DNA of 7,057 nucleotides from Endomicrobiia bacterium (GCA_025998295.1 BNVT01000063.1:1-7057), one strand, 5' to 3'; shown: positions 1-5,614, numbered from the stretch's first letter. The notes: generated from the sequence alone by a model not told the origin. Translations and numbers: made by a program.

Positions 1-236
1 TTCCCAAAAAGAGATCAAAGAAACACTCGAGTGACAAAAGAAGATAAAGAGTTAAATAGGGAGATTTCATCAAAAAGGATTATAGTGGAAAATATTAAAG
101 TATTTGTTAAAAGGTTCAAAATAGTCTTAAAGAATAGATAAGTAATAGCAAAAGACGCTTTGGACTGCGATTTAACTTGGGTTGCAGGTATTTGTATTCT
201 TGAATTTAATACTTAGTTATGCAAGAGGTCTATTGA
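1..236 (+). pseudogene. C-terminal fossil of an IS5-type (DDE_Tnp_4) transposase with its right terminal repeat
   Basis: The segment encodes the end of a transposase in shifting frames. Bases 34-138 are open and read TKEDKELNREISSKRIIVEN and onward through a KVFVKRFKIV stretch, the usual DDE_Tnp_4 arrangement around the last catalytic Glu (the E of VEN). A TAA stops that frame at 139-141. From about 150 another frame gives KRRFGLRFNL, and the original frame gives a VAGI..LEF match to the family ending IAGIYN.EL. The copy therefore carries at least two frame lesions and a stop. It ends in AGTTATGCAAGAGGTCTA near 236, which inverted matches the element ends at 1773, 2225 and 6414. The 5' part lies outside the window. 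The family assignment is from motif recognition. From 237 to 288 I see nothing recognisable. Confidence 0.75.
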
Positions 237-288
237 AAGAAAGATTGTTGATTTAATGAAATCAGCCAATAAGTGTGTTATAGAGATT

Positions 289-423
289 TTATTTTAAATT
301 TATATCTGCCAGCTTTCTCTTCAACTTTTTCATCAGTGTTTCCCACTCTTTTTTCGCCTTTCTCAACTTCTTTCGCTCTTGGCACTCTTTTTGTTTCTTT
401 GCCCGCTCTTCCTGCGCTAGTCT
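289..423 (-). other. Frameshifted C-terminal tail of the coiled-coil lipoprotein
   Basis: Directly after the TAG that ends the lipoprotein frame at 422, the next minus-strand frame is open for 44 codons to a TAA at 289-291. It reads RLAQEERAKKQKECQERKKL and continues through a KKEWETLMKKLKRKLAD-like stretch, with the same charged, helix-forming composition as the protein upstream. The shared sequence at the junction reads GEHRLAQEE in this frame, echoing the GEH and REH of the internal repeats. Upstream of about 440 this frame is blocked by stops, so a single frame change between roughly 424 and 445 would join the two. I infer a recent frameshift mutation or assembly error; programmed frameshifting is less likely, since no known slippery motif is visible. 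Confidence 0.6.
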
Positions 424-1171
424 ATGCTCTCCCCGCAATTATTCTCAGCGCATCCCGCACTATTTCCACCACTCTTCTCAGCGCTTCCTGCGGGGCTTCT
501 TCCTGCCGCACTTCTTGCGCTCTTCCCAGCACTTCCTGTACTCTCCTCGGCACTATCCGCGACTCCTGATCCATTTCTTCTTCTCCCAACTCCAACAATC
601 TTTCCAGCACTACCTGCAACCTCTGTATTCTTCCCAACATTCTTTCCAGCACTCCCTGCGCTCCTTCTTCCTGCGTTATTATCTGCGCTCCCGCCTCCAC
701 TCCCAGCAGCGTTCTTGCTATCACTTCTACTAGCGCAGGCTTAAATTTATTCCACGCCGGCTGCTCTCCCTGCCTTGCCTGCTGCAGTTCCTGCGATCTT
801 CTCTCCATTTCTTCTGCCAGTGCTTCCTCCCGTGTTTTCAGTGCTCTTTCCATCACTTCCTGCATCGCTTCCAGCGCTATATGCTCTCTTCCCAGCACTT
901 CCTGCATCGCTTCCAGCGCTACTAGATGCTCTCCCTCCTGCAGCGCTTCCAGCGCTTCCTGCACTCTTCTCAGCGTTTCCTGTAATCTTTCCAGCTTTTC
1001 CTGTGCTTCCCGCACTCTCTGAAAACTTAACTCGATTTCTTTTTCTTCTGCTTTTTGTTTTTCTTTTTCTTTTTCTTCAATAGTAGGCCTGGGGTTAGGA
1101 CACTGTGGGCACGAATTTAAACATAAAAAACCAAGTAAAACAAGTGAGATTGGCAATCTTATTTTTTTCAT
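422..1171 (-). CDS. Putative lipoprotein with long Glu/Arg/Gln-rich coiled coil
   Basis: I do not recognise a family. The 249-residue product starts MKKIRLPISLVLLGFLCLNS followed by Cys21: a basic n-region, a hydrophobic core and an LNSC lipobox, so export and lipid attachment are likely. After a short Pro/Cys stretch, residues 31-135 are almost purely charged and heptad-like, rich in E, Q, R, A and L. Residues 85-106 contain ALEAMQEV twice with a 14-residue period. Residues 137-165 (AWNKFKPALVEVIARTLLG) are a less charged, globular-looking patch, then helix resumes to the end. The start is supported by AGGAG at 1178-1182 six bases upstream. The gene is much richer in G+C than neighbouring sequence, partly because of repeated GCG, CAG and GAG codons. 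The C-terminus looks frameshifted (see 289-423); without the shift it would be 293 residues. A structural or surface role is a guess from composition only. Confidence 0.7.
   Translation of the reverse strand: MKKIRLPISLVLLGFLCLNSCPQCPNPRPTIEEKEKEKQKAEEKEIELSFQRVREAQEKLERLQETLRRVQEALEALQEGEHLVALEAMQEVLGREHIALEAMQEVMERALKTREEALAEEMERRSQELQQARQGEQPAWNKFKPALVEVIARTLLGVEAGAQIITQEEGAQGVLERMLGRIQRLQVVLERLLELGEEEMDQESRIVPRRVQEVLGRAQEVRQEEAPQEALRRVVEIVRDALRIIAGRA
854..921. repeat. Direct repeat inside the lipoprotein gene, 26-base copies, 42-base period
   Basis: Bases 854-879 and 896-921 are identical over 26 bases (each begins CACTTCCTGCATCGCTTCC on the plus strand). The 42-base offset equals 14 codons and encodes the doubled ALEAMQEV block. 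Shorter relatives of the same TTCCAGCGCTTCCTGC theme recur at about 940-962, which suggests the coiled-coil region grew by in-frame duplication. Confidence 0.85.
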
Positions 1172-1177
1172 GTTTAT

Positions 1178-1182
1178 CTCCT
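1178..1182 (-). promoter_or_regulatory. Ribosome-binding site of the lipoprotein gene
   Basis: AGGAG on the minus strand lies six bases before the ATG at 1171 and decides that start, which is also the one that gives a complete lipoprotein signal peptide. Confidence 0.75.
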
Positions 1183-1263
1183 ATTTGTCTTTAAGTATTT
1201 ACTTCTTTTTATGTCTACCTTCCAGATATTTATTACACATTGTATATAAAAGTCTCTAAAAAC

Positions 1264-1292
1264 GTTGTATCATTTTTTTTACAACGCCAAGA
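1264..1292 (-). promoter_or_regulatory. Candidate promoter/operator upstream of the lipoprotein gene
   Basis: On the minus strand AAAAAAATGATACAA ends in a TACAAC -10-like hexamer (1264-1269). The same 15 bases occur in the efflux promoter at 5060-5088. The -35 is poor: TTGGCG at 1285-1290 is 15 bases away, and TCTTGG at 1287-1292 has better spacing but a poor match. The -10 lies in an inverted repeat, CGTTGTA (1263-1269) against TACAACG (1280-1286), which could be an operator. Transcription would give a leader of about 85 bases before the ATG at 1171. Confidence 0.4.
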
Positions 1293-1473
1293 CCAAACAA
1301 AATAATTGGACTCATTATTTTTTTATTAATTCTTCTGTTCTTTTTCTTTCAGTTTATGTTGTGCAGCTGCTTTCTTCTTAGCAGATAATCTTTTTTTTTA
1401 CAACTCCTTAATCATCCTTTCCATTCGTCTTTATATAATCTAACTTTGCTGGTATCCTTTGGATTTAATCCGT

Positions 1474-1513
1474 TGTATAGCAGATCATGTTTGTGTATAG
1501 CAGATCATGTTTG
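1474..1513. repeat. Perfect 2 x 20-bp tandem duplication
   Basis: TGTATAGCAGATCATGTTTG occurs twice head to tail at 1474-1493 and 1494-1513. Because 20 is not a multiple of three, it shifts the minus-strand reading frame of the repeat-protein pseudogene. Perfect identity implies a recent event. Confidence 0.95.
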
Positions 1514-1536
1514 AGTTTTTTAGAATATTCAGGTTT

Positions 1537-1682
1537 CTTTTTCTTTAAAGATTTCGGTCATTTAAAACCGACGCAGTTTTCTTTGAAGCTTTTAGTTGTT
1601 CAAAAGCGTCTGGATTTTCTGAAGCTTTTAGCTTTTTAAAGGCGACTGGGCGTTCTGAAGCTTTTGGCTGTTCAAAACCAAC
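1537..1682 (-). repeat. Four 36-base coding repeats
   Basis: Units at 1647-1682, 1611-1646, 1575-1610 and, after two extra bases, 1537-1572 are diverged copies of a 36-base unit with AAAGCTTCA as its most conserved core. They encode the 12-residue repeats of the pseudogene at 1326-1709. The two bases between the third and fourth unit mark the first frame lesion. Confidence 0.75.
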
Positions 1683-1715
1683 GTAGTTTTCGTTCGTTTT
1701 ATTCCTCATTTATAT

Positions 1716-1721
1716 CTCCTT
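1716..1721 (-). promoter_or_regulatory. Ribosome-binding site of the repeat-protein gene
   Basis: AAGGAG on the minus strand, six bases before the ATG at 1709, is the best Shine-Dalgarno match in the window. It is the main evidence that this short frame was a real gene. Confidence 0.75.
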
Positions 1722-1739
1722 AAAATCCACAGTTTCTCC

Positions 1740-1768
1740 ATATATTCTTAAAAACCATTTTTTCTCAA
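1740..1768 (-). promoter_or_regulatory. Weak candidate promoter of the repeat-protein gene
   Basis: On the minus strand TTGAGA (1763-1768) is 17 bases from ATATAT (1740-1745). The spacing is right and the -35 is good, but the -10 matches poorly and the region is AT-rich, so chance is a real possibility. Confidence 0.25.
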
Positions 1769-1772
1769 AACA

Positions 1773-1910
1773 TTAGACCTCTTACATAACTTAAGTATTA
1801 AGCTTTAGAATTACAAATACCTGCAACTCGGAGTTAAATCGCAGTCCAAAAGGTCTTTTATAATTACTATATCTGTCTTTTTAAGCCTATCTTGAACCTT
1901 TTAACAAATT
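1773..1910 (-). mobile_element. IS5-type element fragment (transposase 3' end plus terminal repeat)
   Basis: Read on the minus strand this is a diverged copy of the end of the element at 1-236: TTTGTTAAAAGGTTCAAGAT, then GGACTGCGATTTAACT, GGTATTTGTA and the terminus GTTATGTAAGAGGTCTA. Indels break every frame. Alignment with the copies at 1-236 and 6414-6597 stops at about 1908-1910, exactly where the IS110 left part begins, so the IS110 element probably inserted into or was joined to this fragment. Confidence 0.75.
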
Positions 1911-1945
1911 GTTCCTTAAGAAACAAGTACAATCAAGGTGTATAA

Positions 1946-2069
1946 GGGTGTTGGAGATTGAAGCAGAATAGGGCTAAAAGCCCGTATGTATTAAAATCTC
2001 CAACACCACACAAGGTAAAAGCTTGATGAGGTTTGCAAATGCGCAACTTTAGTTTGCAGCATGCAAACC
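1946..2069 (+). ncRNA. Bridge-RNA-like structured region of the IS110 element
   Basis: Two strong hairpins precede the recombinase. The first has a perfect 13-bp stem, GGTGTTGGAGATT (1947-1959) with AATCTCCAACACC (1995-2007), enclosing an internal loop of about 11 bases on each side and an apical hairpin GGGCT-AAA-AGCCC (1971-1983). The second pairs GGTTTGCA (2030-2037) with TGCAAACC (2062-2069) around an inner stem TGC..GCAA (2040-2046) with TTGC..GCA (2054-2061). Known IS110-group elements encode, upstream of the recombinase, a bridge (seek) RNA whose internal loops pair with target and donor DNA. The position, size and loop-in-stem architecture match that plan. The target- and donor-binding assignments cannot be tested here because the right end is missing. 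A plain cis-acting structure at the left end is the alternative. Confidence 0.5.
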
Positions 2070-2106
2070 AAACAATTGAAAGCAAGAAGCTAATTACTCA
2101 AATTAC

Positions 2107-2114
2107 AAAGGAGG
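2107..2114 (+). promoter_or_regulatory. Ribosome-binding site of the IS110 recombinase
   Basis: AAAGGAGG is a near-consensus Shine-Dalgarno sequence. The codon at the ideal distance and in frame is ACA (2120-2122), where an ATG would be expected, so the native start codon may have mutated. The in-frame GTG at 2114 overlaps the site itself. Confidence 0.6.
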
Positions 2115-2227
2115 TGCATACACTTAAATTTATTGGCATTGACGTATCAAAAAACAAATTAGACGTTTATGAAACAAAAAACAATCAGTATTTTACGCTA
2201 GCTAATGACAAAGAAGGTATTCATTAG
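2114..2227 (+). pseudogene. N-terminal fragment of an IS110-family DEDD recombinase
   Basis: The frame reads VHTLKFIGIDVSKNKLDVYE and continues with a TLANDKEGIH-like stretch before stopping. FIGIDVSKNKLDV is the hallmark first motif of the RuvC-like DEDD domain of IS110 recombinases and carries the first catalytic Asp; ANDKEGI is the usual next block. Only about 37 of the several hundred residues of the family remain. The TAG stop (2225-2227) comes from the terminal repeat of the IS5-type element inserted or joined at that point. In-frame TTG (2033) and ATG (2039) codons lie further upstream inside the second hairpin, but the Shine-Dalgarno at 2107 argues for a start near 2114-2120. This product cannot be active. 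Confidence 0.85.
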
Positions 2228-2689
2228 ACTTCTTGCATAACTAATATATAAAAGTACAATATTTGATAAAAGAGTCAAGGATAGCAAGGAGAGGAGAGAA
2301 GAAAAGAAAAGATAGGGCAAGTAGGTGTGCAAAGAGAAAATTGAGTATAGAAAAGATAGTAAAGATGATGTTTGAATACTATAGGCAAATCACTTTAAGT
2401 TGTACAGTAACAAATGAAAAGATAAACTTTTGTTGGAAAAGGATGTCAAGAAACAGAAGATTTTATACCAAACTCACACACACATCTTTGAGACTACAAT
2501 ATGGTGCAATTTGAAGCTATTTGACTGTAGTATAAGGGATAATTTAGCAAGATTTAATAGAATACGAATGGATATACAAAGAGTATAGAAATGTTAAAGA
2601 GTATATTTAGATATATTTTTTAACAAACAGTTAACAGAGAAAGCTTAAAGATGATATTTTTCGGTCTAGGGCAGAGCCCTTGAGGTCTA
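2225..2689 (+). pseudogene. N-terminal fossil of an IS5-type transposase, internally deleted element
   Basis: The element starts with TAGACTTCTTGCATAACT, the inverted form of the right end at 219-236. From 2263 the reading IKESRIARRGEKKRKD, then KRKLSIEKIVKMMFEYYRQ, resembles the DDE_Tnp_4 N-terminal helix-turn-helix region, where family members read KLSIED..LM.LEYYREYRTYF. The frame stops at 2512-2514 without the catalytic core. From 2515 to 2667 no protein similarity is visible. A GAGGTCTA at 2682-2689 could be the opposite end, preceded by a small hairpin AGGGC-AGA-GCCCT (2668-2680). The fragment complements the C-terminal pieces at 1, 1773 and 6414, and all four probably derive from one family. 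Confidence 0.55.
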
Positions 2690-2810
2690 TTGTTTAACTA
2701 AAATCAGAACAATCCCTTTTTTATCTTTTTAGGTGACCGGAAACGACGACCTTACGACAACAACTGATAAAGCGCGTATCCTTCATGTGTTTGCCACAAA
2801 TATCTACAAA
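2690..2810. other. Spacer downstream of the efflux operon
   Basis: No gene, convincing terminator or intact start of a pump gene is seen. After the adaptor stop, the minus strand has a short frame from ATG 2787 (MKDTRFISCCRKVVVSGHLK) ending at TAA; it has no recognisable motif and could be a remnant of a following gene. An imperfect AGGT/ACCT hairpin around 2731-2753 lacks a T-run. Confidence 0.5.
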
Positions 2811-3716
2811 CTATTCCGCTCTCGCCGTCTTTGGTCTTTTTGCTTTTTGGCTTAAAGTCACAACAGTTTCACTTGCATTTAAACCAGAAACTATTTCCGT
2901 AAATTTACCATCAGTTATGCCTGTTGTTACTTCCCTTATTTCAAATATCGGTTTTTTTTCTGTGCCTGTCTTTACAGTCACTGTCTTTTTTTGTCCGTCC
3001 CCTTTTATAAAAATATTCGGTATTGACATTGCATCTTTTTTAGATTTTATCGTTATCGTTATAACCACACCCATTCCTGATTTAAATATTTTAGGTTTTT
3101 CTATAGGCTTTATTTTTGTCCTATAAGTTGTAATGCCGTTATCTGCTGTGTGAGCTTCAAAAGCTACATGTTCTACAACGCCTTCAAACTTTTCATCAGG
3201 ATATGCATCTAAGTGCATCTTAAGATTATCCCCGAGCGCGATGTATTTTATGTCTGTTTCGTCTATATTTGCATAAACTATTAAGTCATCGGCTATTACT
3301 ATTACTGAATTTCCGGAAGCTGTCTGGCCCGGCTCCATATTCCTCTCAATAACAGTTCCATCTATAGGAGTTATTAAAGGCGTAAGACTATAAAAGCTTT
3401 CACATTCTCTACGTTCTTGTACAGTTTTTGCAACATCCATCATAGCTGCTCTTTTGTCCGAACTCGTATAAGCAACAATCTTTCCTTTTTTTACAACTTC
3501 ACCTTCTTTTACACAAACTTTTTCAACTCTTCCGCTAGGTGTAAGTGAAATTCGATTTCTAGGATATGTCGTGCCGTTTGCTCTAAGTTCTACAGTCAAA
3601 TCCCTCGATTTAAGCTTTGACTCTTCTTCTATTTTCTGTTTTTCTGGTTTAAATACAGCTACCACTGTTATTGATACAACAATCAAAATCCCAAGAACTA
3701 ACAATATTTTTCTCAT
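2811..3716 (-). CDS. Periplasmic adaptor (HlyD/MacA-type membrane fusion protein)
   Basis: The 301-residue protein should be the periplasmic adaptor of a tripartite exporter, joining an inner-membrane pump to the TolC-type channel encoded just upstream. Residues 4-22 form an N-terminal membrane anchor. The lipoyl half-motifs are GRVEKVCVKEGEVVKKGKIV (62-81) and LITPIDGTVIERNMEPGQTA (114-133), the latter the typical adaptor signature. Beta-barrel (about 140-225) and membrane-proximal (about 230-290) regions follow. Only about 30 residues lie between the lipoyl halves, so the coiled-coil hairpin is very short compared with MacA or AcrA. The start is supported by GAGG just before the ATG, and the gene lies two bases behind the TolC-like stop, so the two are co-transcribed. 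The substrate cannot be told from sequence. The pump partner (ABC MacB-type or RND) is not in the window. Confidence 0.9.
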   Translation of the reverse strand: MRKILLVLGILIVVSITVVAVFKPEKQKIEEESKLKSRDLTVELRANGTTYPRNRISLTPSGRVEKVCVKEGEVVKKGKIVAYTSSDKRAAMMDVAKTVQERRECESFYSLTPLITPIDGTVIERNMEPGQTASGNSVIVIADDLIVYANIDETDIKYIALGDNLKMHLDAYPDEKFEGVVEHVAFEAHTADNGITTYRTKIKPIEKPKIFKSGMGVVITITIKSKKDAMSIPNIFIKGDGQKKTVTVKTGTEKKPIFEIREVTTGITDGKFTEIVSGLNASETVVTLSQKAKRPKTARAE

Positions 3717-3718
3717 TT

Positions 3719-5011
3719 TTATTCCTCTTTATCTTTCGTAAGATCATCGCAAGTAAAATTATACCACTCAGCTATCTTCAAAGCGACTGTTTTTTTACTT
3801 TTCAACAGATTTTCTTGAGCGCTTACATATTCATCATCTGCCAAACACCACTCGTCATATCCCAAAAGACCGTTAGCATATTCTTTTTCTGCAAATTTAT
3901 TACGAAACTTTGACGATTCTAAATTATTTTTTGCTGTCTCCATATCTTCATAGGCATCAACCAACTCATTGTAGAGCTCTTCTGCTTTCTTTTTTAAAGA
4001 ATCAGTTTTTTCCAAAAACCATAAAGAAGCTGCTTGAAAGTTATTGGAGGCAATTTTTGAATCATAACATCTTCTAAAGCCGGTAAAAATATCATATGAA
4101 AGGTATATTCCTGCATTCCAATTACCATCCTTAAAGTTAACACCCCATCTACTGTCCTTGCTGCCAACCTTTGGCTCATAACCGCCATCAAAATTTACTG
4201 ATGGCAGCCATTTGCTTGGTGCTACTATTTCGCTAACTTTAGCCTTTTCAAAATTATACTGCGCAACTAAAAACTCTGGTGTCGTTGTTACAAGGCTATT
4301 ATAATCTGGTTTTTTTATTACTTTTTTAGGAAAAACTATCTGTTTATCCACTTCTAAAATTGTTTCGATGTCATCTCTGCCCATTGCGACAAGCAAATCT
4401 ACCGAAATTTCTTTTACACGCTTTTGTGCCTTTTTCAAACTGCGTTCAGCTGCCAATACCCTGGCTTTTTTTTCTTTCAATTGTCCAGTGTTTGCTCTGC
4501 CGGAGCGATGTTCAAGCGCTATAAGAATTTCATTTCCAATACATCTTTCTCTTGTTCTCTCGGCTATCTTAACTTTTTCGTTAGCCATAATAAGATCTAG
4601 ATATAACTTCTTAGAGTTAAAAATTACTCCTGAAACACTTTTTTTATAATCCAACTCCGCAATTTTAAGTGCAATGCAACAGTTTTTTATCTTCTCATAA
4701 TTAGCACCAGGTTCCAGAGAAAAACCTATAGTGGCTTTCAAATTATAAGGAGCTTTACCATCTTTACTGGTTTGAGAGTCTTTTGAACTCCATCGAATAT
4801 CCTTACCACCAAGCGATACTTTCGGTAAATACGGACTTAAAGATGTTCTCTTGTGCATCTGTCTTGCATTATCCAGCGTTAATTTTGCCGCTCTAATAGA
4901 CGGGCTATTTTTTAAAGTTTGCGCTTCAACCATTTGCCAGCTAATCTTTTCTGCAAAAACAGAAAGACTACAAACTAATATCAACAGCAAAGCAAAAATA
5001 AGTTTTCTCAT
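3719..5011 (-). CDS. TolC-family outer-membrane efflux channel
   Basis: The 430-residue protein should form the trimeric outer-membrane and periplasmic tunnel of an export system. Residues 1-20 are a signal peptide with likely cleavage after V-F-A20. The mature protein shows the two-fold repeat of the OEP family: long helices with NSPSIRAAKLTLDNARQ near residue 35, a strand region with SLEPGANYEKIKN, long helices, then a second half with TPEFLVAQYNFEKAKVSEIV, a strand region (VNFDGGYEPKVG, LSYDIFTGF) and the closing helices with ENLLKSKKTVALKIAEWYNF. The length is typical. The start is set by the signal peptide and an in-frame TAA just upstream; AGGAG lies over 20 bases away, so ribosome binding looks weak. 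It is first in the operon with the adaptor, under the promoter at 5060-5088. Confidence 0.9.
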   Translation of the reverse strand: MRKLIFALLLILVCSLSVFAEKISWQMVEAQTLKNSPSIRAAKLTLDNARQMHKRTSLSPYLPKVSLGGKDIRWSSKDSQTSKDGKAPYNLKATIGFSLEPGANYEKIKNCCIALKIAELDYKKSVSGVIFNSKKLYLDLIMANEKVKIAERTRERCIGNEILIALEHRSGRANTGQLKEKKARVLAAERSLKKAQKRVKEISVDLLVAMGRDDIETILEVDKQIVFPKKVIKKPDYNSLVTTTPEFLVAQYNFEKAKVSEIVAPSKWLPSVNFDGGYEPKVGSKDSRWGVNFKDGNWNAGIYLSYDIFTGFRRCYDSKIASNNFQAASLWFLEKTDSLKKKAEELYNELVDAYEDMETAKNNLESSKFRNKFAEKEYANGLLGYDEWCLADDEYVSAQENLLKSKKTVALKIAEWYNFTCDDLTKDKEE

Positions 5012-5059
5012 AGATTAAATCAACAACTGCATCTCCTACATTATTTTCACAACAAGGGG

Positions 5060-5088
5060 ATTGTATCATTTTTTTAAACAATTTACAA
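5060..5088 (-). promoter_or_regulatory. Sigma-70-like promoter of the efflux operon
   Basis: On the minus strand TTGTAA (5083-5088) is 17 bases from TACAAT (5060-5065), an excellent match in hexamers and spacing, about 50 bases before the TolC-like ATG. The AAAAAAATGATACAA core also precedes the lipoprotein gene. ATTGT..ACAAT arms around the -10 form a small inverted repeat that might be an operator. Confidence 0.65.
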
Positions 5089-5107
5089 CAGTACGCATCA
5101 TATCATA

Positions 5108-5555
5108 TAAACTGGCAAACACGGTGGCAAATATAAAAGTTTACAGTTGACTGAGCTTTTCTGTTATCTCTCCTATGCGCTTACTTTTATGGAATGCTGC
5201 ATTGTCTATTTGTTACTTGACTAAATCTTTAACTTTACTAATATTTCTTTCAACCATTGAAACATATTCGTATCTGTATGTTCTTTAAAATACAGGTGCT
5301 ATAACATCCCCCACTCCTCCGTGCGTAGCCTGGCTACTATACTTATACGACCCATTGCTTTCACGTTCTTGTTTTCGTATATTTTTTCCCTTTTAATACC
5401 CAGCAATATTACTTTTCATCTTGATAATTTATCCCACTTTCATCTACAAAAATTAAATCTCTTTCTTCCTTTTTCTTTATCTGGCATATAAACTCTTTCT
5501 TCTTATCAAGCTCAAGATGACTATAAAACTGGCCGTGTATAGCCAATGTGTATTA
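5108..5555 (-). pseudogene. IS630-type (DDE_3) transposase fossil
   Basis: Minus-strand blocks in different frames follow the order of an IS630/Tc1-mariner DDE domain: IGYTRPV (near 5531-5552), YSHLELDKKKEF..ERDLIF, VDESGI with the first catalytic Asp (near 5430-5450), WVLKGKK, YTDTNMFQWLKEILVKLK (near 5225-5280), IDNAAFHKSKRIGEITEKLS with the second Asp (near 5150-5210) and CKLLYLPP (near 5121-5145), the block that normally continues YSPDLNPIE. It fails just before the third catalytic residue. At least four frame changes and several stops make it inactive, and the N-terminal DNA-binding part is missing. Its degraded end lies only about 20 bases from the efflux promoter. Confidence 0.75.
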
Positions 5556-5614
5556 TTACAAAGTCTGCGTTAAATAACACTGTTGAATATAATTGAAGGT
5601 GAATTGTCTGCAAT

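Larger units (their letters stand above)
1326..1709 (-). pseudogene. Broken small gene for a 12-residue-repeat, lysine-rich protein
   Basis: I do not recognise a family. From ATG 1709 an intact 54-codon frame runs to TAA 1545-1547, beginning MRNKTNENYVGFEQPKASER. It contains three 12-residue repeats: VGFEQPKASERP, VAFKKLKASENP and DAFEQLKASKKT. A fourth, VGFK*PKSLKKK, is in another frame from 1572 and holds a TGA stop. That frame continues KPEYSKKLKHDLLY up to a perfect 20-bp tandem duplication (1474-1513). If one copy is removed the frame runs on as NGLNPKDTSKVRLYKDEWKG. A last shift is needed for a basic tail, KRLSAKKKAAAQHKLKEKEQ, to TAA at 1326-1328. The ancestor would be about 120-125 residues. 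The strong ribosome-binding site means the 54-residue N-terminal part may still be translated. No signal peptide or membrane segment is visible, so a cytoplasmic, possibly nucleic-acid-binding role is only a guess. Confidence 0.6.
1911..2224 (+). mobile_element. Left part of an IS110-family element, truncated
   Basis: This segment lies between two IS5-type remnants. It has the IS110-group order: a left end, a structured non-coding region (1946-2069), a ribosome-binding site, then the start of the recombinase. The left boundary is inferred from where homology to the IS5-type fragment ends. The right part of the recombinase gene and the right end are not found anywhere in the window. IS110 elements have no long terminal inverted repeats, so the exact left end cannot be fixed by eye. 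Confidence 0.65.

Noticed and set aside
424..1083. Three long plus-strand open frames rich in Pro, Leu, Ser and Ala
   Set aside because: They are antisense to the coiled-coil gene, low in complexity, and lack ribosome-binding sites. Open length comes from the G+C-rich repeated codons on the other strand.
1537..1682. Regular 36-base repeats considered as a CRISPR array
   Set aside because: Units are adjacent with no unique spacers, diverge in sequence and keep a 12-codon reading frame, so they are coding repeats.
1911..1924. Imperfect palindrome GTTCCTTAAGAAAC at the presumed IS110 left end
   Set aside because: It is short and could be chance in AT-rich DNA; IS110 ends are not defined by such palindromes, so no site was called.
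2033..2113. Upstream extension of the IS110 recombinase to TTG 2033
   Set aside because: The extension lies in the second hairpin, has no ribosome-binding site and no family similarity; the Shine-Dalgarno at 2107 points to a later start.
2668..2680. Hairpin AGGGC-AGA-GCCCT as a rho-independent terminator for the efflux operon
   Set aside because: The stem is only five base pairs, no T-run follows on either strand, and it lies within the insertion-sequence remnant.
2785..3126. Plus-strand 113-codon frame with hydrophobic stretches
   Set aside because: It lies antisense to the adaptor gene, whose domains are clear. The hydrophobic look is the complement of Lys/Glu-rich codons.
3994..4191. Minus-strand 65-codon frame
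   Set aside because: It is an alternative frame inside the TolC-family gene with no motif of its own.
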